Shown here: in pieces, positions 7,472 through 15,242 of the stretch
Numbering within the stretch: position 1 is the first letter of the stretch
How the letters are laid out: each line of letters starts with the position of its first letter
Assembly (NCBI GenBank): GCA_029945495.1
Contig: JAQSCR010000391.1
Span: forward strand, 1 to 25,549
Origin: Pseudolabrys sp.
Lineage (GTDB): Bacteria > Pseudomonadota > Alphaproteobacteria > Rhizobiales > Xanthobacteraceae
Reading direction: 5' to 3'
Length of the DNA: 25,549 nt
Program-made: the position numbers and the translations under genes
The notes under the pieces: generated by a model
Database searches by the model: none
What the model was told of the DNA's origin: nothing
Seen by the model: the letters and a program-made list of their open reading frames with translations, nothing else

Positions 7472-8875
7472 ATGACGGAAAAACGACAGTCTGCCGCAGC
7501 GCAGCAAGAGCCGGGACCTAAGCCGATGCCGATTGGGGAATTCGACGGAGCGGCGACGCTTTCCGGTGAACGCAGCGCCTTGCTGTCGACGCCGATGTAC
7601 TGGCTTTACGAAATGGGCCACGCCGCGCTTGACCCGTCGCGCGCCTTCGCCGACGCCACCCGGCTGTTATTCAAGAATCCCGCCAATCCGCTCGCGCACA
7701 CCACCTATGGCAAGTCGGTAGCCGCGGCGATGGAATTGTTCGAGCGCTCCACCCGCCGCTATGGCCGGCCGGAATGGGGCATCGAGGAGACCATGGTCGG
7801 CGGCGAACGCGTGCCGGTCCATATCCACTCCGTCTGGGAGCGGCCGTTCTGCCGGGTGCTGCATTTCGAGCGCATCTTTAAACATCCGCCGCGGCGGCCG
7901 CAGCCGAAGGTTCTGCTGGTCGCGCCGATGTCGGGCCACTACGCGACGCTGCTGCGCGGCACGGTCGAAGCCTTCCTGCCCAATCATGACGTCTACATCA
8001 CCGACTGGCGTAACGCCCGCTCGGTGCCGGTGGCGGAAGGCCGCTTCGATCTCGACGACTACATCGACTACGTCATTTCGATCCTGCACATGATGGAAGG
8101 CGACGCACACGTCGTCGCGGTCTGCCAGCCCTCGGTGCCGGTGCTCGCTGCCGTTGCCTTGATGGAAGCTGACAACGACCCTTACGTGCCGCACAGCATG
8201 ACATTAATGGGCGGGCCGATCGACACCCGTGTTAAATCCACCGCGGTCAACAAGCTGGCCGAATCGAAAGGCATCGACTGGTTCCGCGGCCACGTCATCA
8301 CCAAGGTGCCGTTCCCGCATCCCGGCGTCATGCGCGATGTCTATCCGGGCTTTCTCCAGCTCACCGGCTTCATGAGCATGAATCTGGACCGCCATCTCGA
8401 GGCGCACCGCGACCTGTTCCGTCATCTGGTCAAGGGCGATGGCGATTCTGCGGACAAGCACCGCGAGTTCTACGACGAATACATGGCGGTCATGGATCTG
8501 TCGGCCGAGTTCTATCTGCAGACGGTCGATACGGTGTTCATCAAGCATTCGCTGCCGAAGGGCGAAATGACGCATCGCGGCCGCCGCGTCGATCCGGGCA
8601 AGATTCACCGCGTCGCGTTGATGACGGTGGAAGGCGAGCACGACGACATTTCCGGCGTCGGCCAGACCGAGGCGACGCACAGACTGTGCCCGAACATTCC
8701 GGCCGAGGACAAGGTGCATTACCTGCAGATGGGCGTCGGCCATTACGGCGTGTTCAACGGCTCGCGCTTCCGCTCCGAGATCCAGCCGCGCATCGCCGAC
8801 TTTGCGCTGTCGCATAATGGCGGCCATGGCGGCGGCAAGAAGCGCGCCGGCATGAACGGGGCAGCCAAGCGCTAA
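7472..8875 (+). CDS. phaZ: Intracellular polyhydroxybutyrate depolymerase
   Basis: The enzyme hydrolyses intracellular PHB granules to release 3-hydroxybutyrate units. The 467-residue product has the N-terminal STPMYWLYEMGHAAL motif and an alpha/beta-hydrolase core. The nucleophile elbow uses cysteine (Cys218 in VCQPSVP), as in the Ralstonia-type intracellular PhaZ. An acidic residue lies in GEHDDISG (Asp391 or Asp392) and His424 is in GVGHYGVF. The lid and C-terminal PHB_depo_C region includes MAVMDLSAEFYLQTVDTVF. The ATG at 7472 lacks a clear ribosome binding site; ATG at 7526 (MPIGEFDG) is an alternative that would remove a polar 18-residue leader. A small hairpin after the stop may terminate transcription. 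Confidence 0.95.
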   Translation: MTEKRQSAAAQQEPGPKPMPIGEFDGAATLSGERSALLSTPMYWLYEMGHAALDPSRAFADATRLLFKNPANPLAHTTYGKSVAAAMELFERSTRRYGRPEWGIEETMVGGERVPVHIHSVWERPFCRVLHFERIFKHPPRRPQPKVLLVAPMSGHYATLLRGTVEAFLPNHDVYITDWRNARSVPVAEGRFDLDDYIDYVISILHMMEGDAHVVAVCQPSVPVLAAVALMEADNDPYVPHSMTLMGGPIDTRVKSTAVNKLAESKGIDWFRGHVITKVPFPHPGVMRDVYPGFLQLTGFMSMNLDRHLEAHRDLFRHLVKGDGDSADKHREFYDEYMAVMDLSAEFYLQTVDTVFIKHSLPKGEMTHRGRRVDPGKIHRVALMTVEGEHDDISGVGQTEATHRLCPNIPAEDKVHYLQMGVGHYGVFNGSRFRSEIQPRIADFALSHNGGHGGGKKRAGMNGAAKR

Positions 8876-8921
8876 TTGCGCGAGGCGCTATTCGCGTCAG
8901 GCGTTGATCGCGCGGGCTTTT

Positions 8922-8940
8922 GTGGCACACTCGGTGCCAC
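8922..8940 (+). terminator. Probable phaZ terminator hairpin
   Basis: Perfect 7-bp arms GTGGCAC and GTGCCAC enclose a 5-nt loop. They are followed by CCCCC and a short TTTT run. The hairpin is 47 nt after the phaZ stop and 28 nt before the next ATG. The T-tract is short, so efficiency may be modest. Confidence 0.5.
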
Positions 8941-8968
8941 CCCCTTTTGAGTCGCTGCCGGATCGACG

Positions 8969-9727
8969 ATGTCCCTTGCGCTACGCGCCTTATTTTCCCG
9001 CCGCACCAGCGAGCCGTCGGTCATCACCGTCGATTTCGACGGTGAGGTCTATCTCGTGCAGCTTCGCCGCAACCGGCTGGCACGCCGCTATACGTTGCGC
9101 ATCCACTCCGCCACGCGCGAAGTCGTGCTCACTTTGCCGCCGCGCGGCAGCCTCAAGCAGGCGCGTGAATTCGCCCAGCGCCATGGCGCATGGATCGCGG
9201 CGCGGCTCAATCGCCTGCCGCAGCCGGTGCCTTTTGCCGATGGCACGGTATTGCCGGTGCGCGGTGTCGAACATCGCATCGCGCACCGGCCGCATGCGCG
9301 CGGCACGGTGTGGCTAGAGGCCGGCAGCACCGAAGCCCGCATCATCTGCGTTGCCGGCGCCGCGCCGCATATCCCGCGCCGCGTCCGCGATTATCTCAAG
9401 CGCGAAGCCAAGCGCGAACTGGAAATCGCCAGCCGGCGGGCGGCGCTGGCGCTGGGCGTCAGCCTCAAGCGGGTGTCGATCCGCGATCAGACCAGCCGCT
9501 GGGGGTCGTGCTCGACCACCGGCGTCCTGTCCTATTCCTGGCGGTTGATCCTGGCGCCGCCCTTCGTGCTCGATTATCTCGCCGCTCACGAGGCCGCCCA
9601 TCTGGTCGAGAGGAATCATTCGCGCGCGTTCTGGCGCCAGGTCGAGCGCGTCTGCCCGGACTTCAAGAAAGCGAAAGCCTGGCTCGATGCCAATGGCGCA
9701 GACCTGCATCGCTACGGCATGAGCTAG
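8969..9727 (+). CDS. YgjP-like (DUF45, M48-type) zinc metallopeptidase
   Basis: The 252-residue product belongs to the YgjP/DUF45 group of gluzincin-like metallopeptidases. The zinc site is HEAAH (207-211) followed by NHS with His217 as likely third ligand, then FWRQVE. The family motif TSRWGSCS (about 175-182) is present, and WRLILAPPFVLDYLAAHE leads into the active site. There is no signal peptide or convincing membrane helix, so it should be cytoplasmic. The N-terminal region carries the beta-rich VRLxRNxLARRYTLRI-like pattern common in this family. Physiological substrates of the family are not established. The ATG at 8969 is preceded only by a weak purine stretch. It appears independent of phaZ because a hairpin lies between them. 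Confidence 0.88.
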   Translation: MSLALRALFSRRTSEPSVITVDFDGEVYLVQLRRNRLARRYTLRIHSATREVVLTLPPRGSLKQAREFAQRHGAWIAARLNRLPQPVPFADGTVLPVRGVEHRIAHRPHARGTVWLEAGSTEARIICVAGAAPHIPRRVRDYLKREAKRELEIASRRAALALGVSLKRVSIRDQTSRWGSCSTTGVLSYSWRLILAPPFVLDYLAAHEAAHLVERNHSRAFWRQVERVCPDFKKAKAWLDANGADLHRYGMS

Positions 9728-9812
9728 CGCGGCGCTCCTTCCTGAGTTAGTCACGCGTCACAGCCGATCAAAGCGCGACGCGCATCTTCGGCATGACGAA
9801 GGAAGCCCCTTG

Positions 9813-11015
9813 ATGCTGCGTTCCGGTACTTTCGCGCTGACCGCCTTGCTGGCGGCATTGACTGCGATCGGGCCGCTGTCGACCGACATGTACCTGCCGT
9901 CGTTGCCGGACATCGCGCGTGGGCTCGCCGCCTCGACGGCTCAGGTGCAGCTCACCATCTCCGCCTATCTGATCGGCTTCGCCTTCGGGCAAATTCTGTA
10001 CGGTCCGATCTCCGACCGGCACGGCCGCAAGCCGGTGCTGCTGGCTGCGCTCGGCCTCTTTGCGGCGGCGAGCTTGATCTGCATGCTGTCGACCTCGATC
10101 GACATGCTGATCGCCGCGCGCGCCTTGCAGGCGTTCGGCGGCTCCGGCTGCATCATGCTGGCGCGCGCGATCGTGCGCGATCTTTATTCCGGTAGCCGTG
10201 CCGGTCGCGAATTGTCGGTCATGGGCTCGGTGATGGCGCTGGCGCCCGTTATCGCGCCGATGGTCGGTGGCGTCCTGCAGACTGCTTTCGGCTGGCGCTC
10301 GATCTTCGTCGTATTGGTCATCGCCGGGGCTTGCGGCATGACGACGATCTGGCTGGTGCTGCCGGAAACGCTTAAACAGCGCGCTGTTGAGCCGGTGTCG
10401 CCGGCTTCGATGCTGAGGTCGTATAGCATAGTCGCGCGCAACCCGGCCTATCTCGCGTACATGGCGCTGGCCACCGGCAGCTATGCCGGGCTGTTCGCCT
10501 GGATTTCCGGTGCCTCCTTCGTGCTGCAAAATCTCTACGGTCTGTCGCCGCTGTATTTCGGCATCGCTTTCGCGCTCGGTTCGGTCGGCTATCTGGCGGG
10601 TACGAACCTGGCGACACGACTGGTGATGAAGATCGGTCTCGACCGCACTATCGGCTTCGGTTGTTGCGCGCTGGCCGCCGGTGGACTCGGCATGGTCACC
10701 TCGGTGGCGTTCGGGCTGACTTCGGCGGTTTCGCTTGTCCTGCCCGTGGCTGTGTATCTTGCCGGTCTCGGCATGGTGCTGCCGCAGTCGATTGCCGGCG
10801 CCATCACGCCGTTCCCGGAACGCGCCGGCGCGGCTTCGGCTTTGTTCGGCTTCGTGCAGCAGAGCGTGGCGGCGATATGCGGCGCAACCGTTGGCGTCTT
10901 GCTCGCCCACAATGCCTGGCCGGTCGCCGGCGCGGTTGCCTTTATGGGCGTCGCGACATCACTGCTGTGGCTGTCGACGCGCGGTATTCGCGCCCGCGCC
11001 GCTACCGGCGGCTAA
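9813..11015 (+). CDS. Bcr/CflA family MFS multidrug efflux transporter
   Basis: This inner-membrane proton antiporter of the major facilitator superfamily (12-TM drug:H+ antiporter type) has 400 residues. It carries the Bcr/CflA hallmark LSTDMYLPSLPDIA in the first periplasmic region, MFS motif A GPISDRHGRKPVLL after TM2, and a TM5 region containing APVIAPMVGGVL, matching the drug-antiporter motif C pattern. I chose ATG 9813 because GAAGGAAG ends about 7 nt upstream; TTG 9810 is adjacent. The likely function is drug or metabolite export. The stop overlaps the stop of the convergent PBP gene by 4 nt. No regulator gene is adjacent. Confidence 0.92.
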   Translation: MLRSGTFALTALLAALTAIGPLSTDMYLPSLPDIARGLAASTAQVQLTISAYLIGFAFGQILYGPISDRHGRKPVLLAALGLFAAASLICMLSTSIDMLIAARALQAFGGSGCIMLARAIVRDLYSGSRAGRELSVMGSVMALAPVIAPMVGGVLQTAFGWRSIFVVLVIAGACGMTTIWLVLPETLKQRAVEPVSPASMLRSYSIVARNPAYLAYMALATGSYAGLFAWISGASFVLQNLYGLSPLYFGIAFALGSVGYLAGTNLATRLVMKIGLDRTIGFGCCALAAGGLGMVTSVAFGLTSAVSLVLPVAVYLAGLGMVLPQSIAGAITPFPERAGAASALFGFVQQSVAAICGATVGVLLAHNAWPVAGAVAFMGVATSLLWLSTRGIRARAATGG

Positions 11016-13114
11016 TTTCGACTACGTCCGAACAGATTGTTGAGCATCCAGCCGTCGAGGCTGGCGGTTCCGGTGGTCTGGCGCTGCGCGGCCGCTTGCG
11101 GCACGGGTGCGGGTGGCGTCGGTCCCGGCTGCGCGCCGCCGAACAGGTTGCTGAACATCCCGCCGCTCGGCGCGCTCGGCAAGTTTGCCACTGGCACACC
11201 TTGATGGCCGTCGCGCATGAAGCGGCTCCAGACGTCGACCGGCAGACCGCCGCCGGTGACCTTCTTGGTCGGCGTGCCGTCGTCATTGCCGAGCCAGACG
11301 CCGGTGACCAGATGCGACGTGTAGCCGATGAACCAGGCATCGCGGAAATCCTGGCTGGTGCCGGTCTTCCCGGCCGCGGGCCAGCCCGGCAGCGCGGCTT
11401 TGTGCGCGGTGCCGATGGTGAGCGTTTCCTGCATCATCGTGTTCATCATGCCGACATAGCGGGCCTCGACCACGCGGCCGAGCGGTTGCGCATTGCGGGT
11501 ATAGAGCTCGCGGCCCTTTGCCCCGGTAACCCGTTCGATAACATGCGGAATAACCGCATAGCCGCCATTGGCGAAGGTTGCGAAGGCGCCGACCAATTCG
11601 AGAGGCGAGACTTCGGACGTCCCGAGCGCGATCGAGGCATTCGGCTCGAGTTTGGACGAAATACCGAGACGATGCGCGGTGCGGATCACCGCCATCGGCG
11701 AGAATTCCATCGTCAATCGCACCGACACCGTGTTGAGCGACAGCGCCAGCGCTTTGGTCAATGTCACCGGCCCGAAATATTCGTGGCCGTAGTTCTCCGG
11801 CTGCCAGCCTTTGATCTTGATCGGTCCATCAAGGCGCACCGTGTCGGGCGTCAGGCCGTGTTCCAGCGCGGTCAGATAGACGAACGGCTTGAACGCCGAG
11901 CCGGGCTGGCGCTTGGCGGCGACGGCGCGGTTGAACTGGCTTTCGGAATAATCCAGGCCGCCGACCATGGCGCGCACCGCGCCGTCCGGCGTCATCGACA
12001 CCAGCGCGCCTTGCGCGACGCCGGCCTTGTTGCCCTTGGCGGTCAGTTCGTCAGCCAGCGAAATCTCGGCGCTCGCCTGCAGCTTGGCATTGATCGTGGT
12101 CTCGACCGTCAGGTCTTCGTCGATATGGCCGAGCGTGTCGTTGAGCGCATCCATGATCCAGTCGGCGACATAATTGACCGAGCCATTGCCGCCCTGCGCG
12201 ACGATGCGCGGCGGTTTGCCGAGTGCCAGCTTCTCGTTGGCGGCGCTGATGAAGCCGAGCTCCGCCATCGCGGCGATTACCATCTTGGCGCGCTTCTCGG
12301 CGGCGTCGAAGTTGCGCGTCGGCGCCAGCCGCGACGGCGACTTCACCAGGCCGGCCAGCATGGCGGCTTCGGCGACGCTAATCTGCCGCGCCGACTTGCC
12401 GAAATAGCGCAGCGATGCCTGCTCGATGCCGTAGGCGCCGGAGCCGAAATAGACGCGGTTGAGATAGAGTTCGAGAATCTGGGTCTTGGAGAATTTGCGC
12501 TCGAGCCAGATCGCCAGCAGCACTTCCTGCAGCTTGCGGGTGACAGTGCGCTCCTGCGTCAGAAAAAGATTCTTGGCGAGCTGCTGGGTCAGCGTCGAGC
12601 CGCCTTGCGCGACGCCGCGATGCAGTACGTTGGCGACCGCGGCGCGCGCGATGCCAAACGGGTCGACGCCGTAGTGCTGGTAGAACCGCCGGTCCTCGAT
12701 GGCGACGAAGGCCTTGGGGACGTAAGGCGGCAGTTCCTTCAAAGCCAGCACCTCGCCGGCCATGTCGCCGCGCCGCGCCAGCGCGCGGCCGTCCATATCG
12801 ACGATCTGGATCGACGGCGGCCGTTTGGGAATTTCCAGCGACTGGATCGGCGGCAGATGCGCGCCGACATAAGCCACCGTGCCGACAAGGCCGATGACAA
12901 GCCACAGCCCGGCGACCGCCGCCCAATAGACCATGCGGCCGATCAGCGAGCGGCGGGGCCCGCGCTTTTTGCGCGCTTTCGATTTCGGTCTGCGCGGTGA
13001 TGGTTTGCTGGCGCTGGCTGGCGCGCTGCGATCGGACGCGGCGATCCGCACCTCGGGCGAGGCGTCGAACGTCGGCTCCCGGCGGCCGCCTGAATGTCCG
13101 CGTCCCTGCGCCAT
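11012..13114 (-). CDS. Class A penicillin-binding protein (PBP1A family)
   Basis: This bifunctional peptidoglycan synthase acts at the inner membrane/periplasm. The 700-residue product has a basic, disordered cytoplasmic tail (1-58), one membrane anchor (about 61-84), a GT51 glycosyltransferase domain (about 110-290) with Glu140 in EDRRFYQH and GGSTLTQQLAKN, and a transpeptidase domain. The latter has Ser406-x-x-Lys409 (PGSAFKP), SLN (459-461) and KTGT (583-586). The C-terminus is rich in Pro, Ala and Gln and carries NLFG twice (656-659 and 693-696). I chose the ATG at 13114 because it gives a short basic tail; the frame is open to 13171. A CtrA-like site and a hairpin lie upstream. Confidence 0.95.
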   Translation of the reverse strand: MAQGRGHSGGRREPTFDASPEVRIAASDRSAPASASKPSPRRPKSKARKKRGPRRSLIGRMVYWAAVAGLWLVIGLVGTVAYVGAHLPPIQSLEIPKRPPSIQIVDMDGRALARRGDMAGEVLALKELPPYVPKAFVAIEDRRFYQHYGVDPFGIARAAVANVLHRGVAQGGSTLTQQLAKNLFLTQERTVTRKLQEVLLAIWLERKFSKTQILELYLNRVYFGSGAYGIEQASLRYFGKSARQISVAEAAMLAGLVKSPSRLAPTRNFDAAEKRAKMVIAAMAELGFISAANEKLALGKPPRIVAQGGNGSVNYVADWIMDALNDTLGHIDEDLTVETTINAKLQASAEISLADELTAKGNKAGVAQGALVSMTPDGAVRAMVGGLDYSESQFNRAVAAKRQPGSAFKPFVYLTALEHGLTPDTVRLDGPIKIKGWQPENYGHEYFGPVTLTKALALSLNTVSVRLTMEFSPMAVIRTAHRLGISSKLEPNASIALGTSEVSPLELVGAFATFANGGYAVIPHVIERVTGAKGRELYTRNAQPLGRVVEARYVGMMNTMMQETLTIGTAHKAALPGWPAAGKTGTSQDFRDAWFIGYTSHLVTGVWLGNDDGTPTKKVTGGGLPVDVWSRFMRDGHQGVPVANLPSAPSGGMFSNLFGGAQPGPTPPAPVPQAAAQRQTTGTASLDGWMLNNLFGRSRN

Positions 13115-13158
13115 TACGCGACCCAACACACATACGCCCGCGGCCACACACGCCGAAG

Positions 13159-13184
13159 GTCCCCGCCGCACAAGCTACGGGGAC
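13159..13184. other. Inverted repeat in PBP leader
   Basis: GTCCCCG (13159-13165) and CGGGGAC (13178-13184) form 7-bp arms around a 12-nt loop. They lie 45-70 nt upstream of the PBP ATG and downstream of the BacA-like gene stop. There is no U-tract on the minus strand, so terminator function is doubtful. Confidence 0.35.
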
Positions 13185-13188
13185 GGGT

Positions 13189-13203
13189 TTAAGGCCTCGT
13201 TAA
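13189..13203. promoter_or_regulatory. Candidate CtrA-binding site (TTAA-N7-TTAA)
   Basis: Both half-sites of the alphaproteobacterial cell-cycle regulator CtrA are present with exactly 7 nt between them: TTAA at 13189-13192 and TTAA at 13200-13203. On the minus strand the first half-site is TTAAC. The site is about 75-90 nt upstream of the PBP1A-family start and downstream of the BacA-like stop. In GC-rich DNA two such tetramers at exact spacing are rare by chance. Confidence 0.45.
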
Positions 13204-13224
13204 GCGGTGGTTGCCGGGCTGGCG

Positions 13225-15060
13225 TTATCCCGCCGCAGGGCTCGGGAAACGGCGCAACCAATCGATAATTCGTGGCAAAAAGCCGTGCGGCGGCGGCAGT
13301 AAGACCGTATCGCCGATCAGACGGGCGCCGCCCGGCCGCCGCTCGAACACGAGCTTGCGATGGTGGAACGCCTCCAGCTCCGGCCGGTGTGTGATGCTCA
13401 CCAGAGCGGTTTTCGGCAGGCGCACGGTCAACATCGTCATCAGGTGTTCCTGGCTCGCCGGATCGAGCGCCGAGGTCGCCTCGTCCATCACCACGATATC
13501 CGGTTGATGCAGCATCAACCGGACAAAGGCGAGCCGCTGGCACTCGCCGCCGGAGAGAATGCGGTTCCACGGGCTCTCTTCATCGAGGTGGTCGATCAGA
13601 TAGCCGAGACCGACCGTTGTCATCAATTCACGCACCGTGGCGTCGGCCGCTTCCGACGACGCCAGCGGATAGGTCGCGGCGCGCCGCAGCGTGCCAAGCG
13701 GTATATAGGGCCGCTGCGGCATCAGCACCATTTTGGCGCCGACCGGAACGGAGATGTTGCCCTGGCCCCAAGGCCACAGACCGGCAATTGCGCGCGTGAG
13801 CGTCGTCTTTCCGGTTCCGGATTCTCCGACCAGCAGCACGCGTTCGCCGGGACGGATGGTCACGTCGGCATCGTTGACAACCACGGTGCCGTCGTCGAGC
13901 TCGACGGAAAGGTCTTGTATCTGGAAGTCGGGGCTTTCGTTCTTGATTCGTGTGATCGCGTGCGACGCACCGGGCATCCCGGCCGCATCGAGATAGTCGA
14001 TCGAGACCAGGAGCGATCCAACGCGGTGTGCCGATGCCACCCAACCCGCCAGCCGCGGATAATTGTCGAGCAGCCAATTGAACGCCGATTGGACCTGAAC
14101 GAAAGCCGCGGCCGCCTGCATGACTTCGCCCAGCGTCATTTCTCCCGCGACGTATTTGGGCGCGCACAGAACCAGCGCGACCACCGGCACAACCAGCGAA
14201 TGGGTATTTGACACGAACGTGTAGCGCATATGTTGATAGCAGAGGCTGCGCCACCACAGGATTACCTTGGCAAGGGATTGCCGCAGTCCGGCGCGTTCTT
14301 CTTCCTCGCCGCCGAGCAAGGCGATGCTTTCGCCATTTTCCCGAACGCGGGTCAAGGCATAGCGGTATTCGGCCTCCGCCTGATTGGTTTGTTCGTTGAC
14401 GGTGATGAAGCGTCTCGCCACCAGGATGACAGCCGCGCTGGTGATGACCGCGTAAATCACGGCTGCGATCACCAGGAAGCCGGGGATGACAATGGGAGCC
14501 TCTGGTGTGCCGATTTTCAGATCGCCACCGACGGCCCAAAGCACGCCGACGAATGTTGCCGCGGTAATCGCGGCAGAAAGGATGCCGACGACGAAGTCGA
14601 CCGGCGCGTCGGTCGCGTTACGCGCATCCTCTCCGATACGGCCTTCGGGAGTTTGATGGTCGCCCGTCACCAGATCGAGCTGGTAATAGCGGCCATTCGC
14701 CAGCCACTTTCCGACCAGATGGTCGGTCAGCCACTCGCGCCATGTGCGCTGCTGCGTCATGCGCCCGTACACGGCGACAATGCCCAATGTCACCAAAGTT
14801 ATCACAAGCGGTATGAAGATCAGCGCTTGTCTCCAGACCGCGTCGCCGTCCTTTTTCTCAAGGGCGTTGAAGATATCCCGGCTCCAGATATTCATTCGGT
14901 ACTGGAAGGCGATCTGAACCAGAATAAGCACGACCAGCCCGACCGTCAGCAGCCAGGCCGTTCGGCGGGTGTCGCCAGACCAGTATCCGCGGGCGCTCAG
15001 CCAGAAGCGCCGGATCAGCGGCCGGCCGGGCGGCGGCAATGAAGGCAGCGGTTGATACAT
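13225..15060 (-). CDS. SbmA/BacA-like ABC transporter (fused permease-ATPase)
   Basis: The 611-residue inner-membrane protein combines an SbmA/BacA/YddA-type membrane domain (about 1-355) with a C-terminal ATPase. The membrane part begins RRFWLSARGYW, has several helices (about 34-52, 78-98, 155-177, 192-216, 284-302) and includes the family-like MTQQRTWREWLTDHL segment. The ATPase has Walker A GESGTGKTT (412-420), signature LSGGECQRL (502-510), Walker B IVVMDEATSALD (522-533) and His558. BacA relatives import peptides or influence very-long-chain fatty acids in lipid A; the ABCD-like fused form is less studied. The ATG at 15060 has no obvious Shine-Dalgarno. It is divergent from ndvA across 182 nt. 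Confidence 0.9.
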   Translation of the reverse strand: MYQPLPSLPPPGRPLIRRFWLSARGYWSGDTRRTAWLLTVGLVVLILVQIAFQYRMNIWSRDIFNALEKKDGDAVWRQALIFIPLVITLVTLGIVAVYGRMTQQRTWREWLTDHLVGKWLANGRYYQLDLVTGDHQTPEGRIGEDARNATDAPVDFVVGILSAAITAATFVGVLWAVGGDLKIGTPEAPIVIPGFLVIAAVIYAVITSAAVILVARRFITVNEQTNQAEAEYRYALTRVRENGESIALLGGEEEERAGLRQSLAKVILWWRSLCYQHMRYTFVSNTHSLVVPVVALVLCAPKYVAGEMTLGEVMQAAAAFVQVQSAFNWLLDNYPRLAGWVASAHRVGSLLVSIDYLDAAGMPGASHAITRIKNESPDFQIQDLSVELDDGTVVVNDADVTIRPGERVLLVGESGTGKTTLTRAIAGLWPWGQGNISVPVGAKMVLMPQRPYIPLGTLRRAATYPLASSEAADATVRELMTTVGLGYLIDHLDEESPWNRILSGGECQRLAFVRLMLHQPDIVVMDEATSALDPASQEHLMTMLTVRLPKTALVSITHRPELEAFHHRKLVFERRPGGARLIGDTVLLPPPHGFLPRIIDWLRRFPSPAAG

Positions 15061-15242
15061 GGTCGGGCCACTGAGCTATGGGAAACCGGAATGTCGAATT
15101 CGACCTCTGGAGGCCAATAGAATACGAAGCAAATATTGATATCATTGACTTAAGTCAGGATCGTTCACAGGCTTTGCGGCATATTTTCAATATTGAGTTC
15201 CTTAAAAGGCCGTGAGCGGCGATCTGGCGGGTGGCGCTTGGC
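15061..15242. promoter_or_regulatory. Divergent intergenic region of bacA-like gene and ndvA
   Basis: This AT-richer gap must hold both divergent promoters. It contains three self-complementary words: TGATATCA (15137-15144), TGACTTAAGTCA (15146-15157) and TCAATATTGA (15187-15196). TTGACT at 15145-15150 resembles a -35 element on the plus strand, but no good -10 follows at normal spacing. Perfect 12-bp palindromes are expected a few times in a window this size, so operator function is only suggested by location. Confidence 0.35.

Noticed and set aside
9786..9801. CTTCG/CGAAG hairpin next to the MFS ribosome binding site
   Set aside because: A 5-bp stem is too short and common to support a regulatory claim.
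10661..13000. Very long 779-codon plus-strand frame across the PBP gene
   Set aside because: The opposite strand encodes a complete PBP1A with all catalytic motifs; the plus frame is a GC-rich shadow with low-complexity Arg/Asp/Gly sequence.
15038..15085. tRNA-like D-arm sequence (TAGCTCAGTGG on the minus strand)
   Set aside because: No acceptor, anticodon or T arm follows; the next bases are the coding start of the BacA-like protein.
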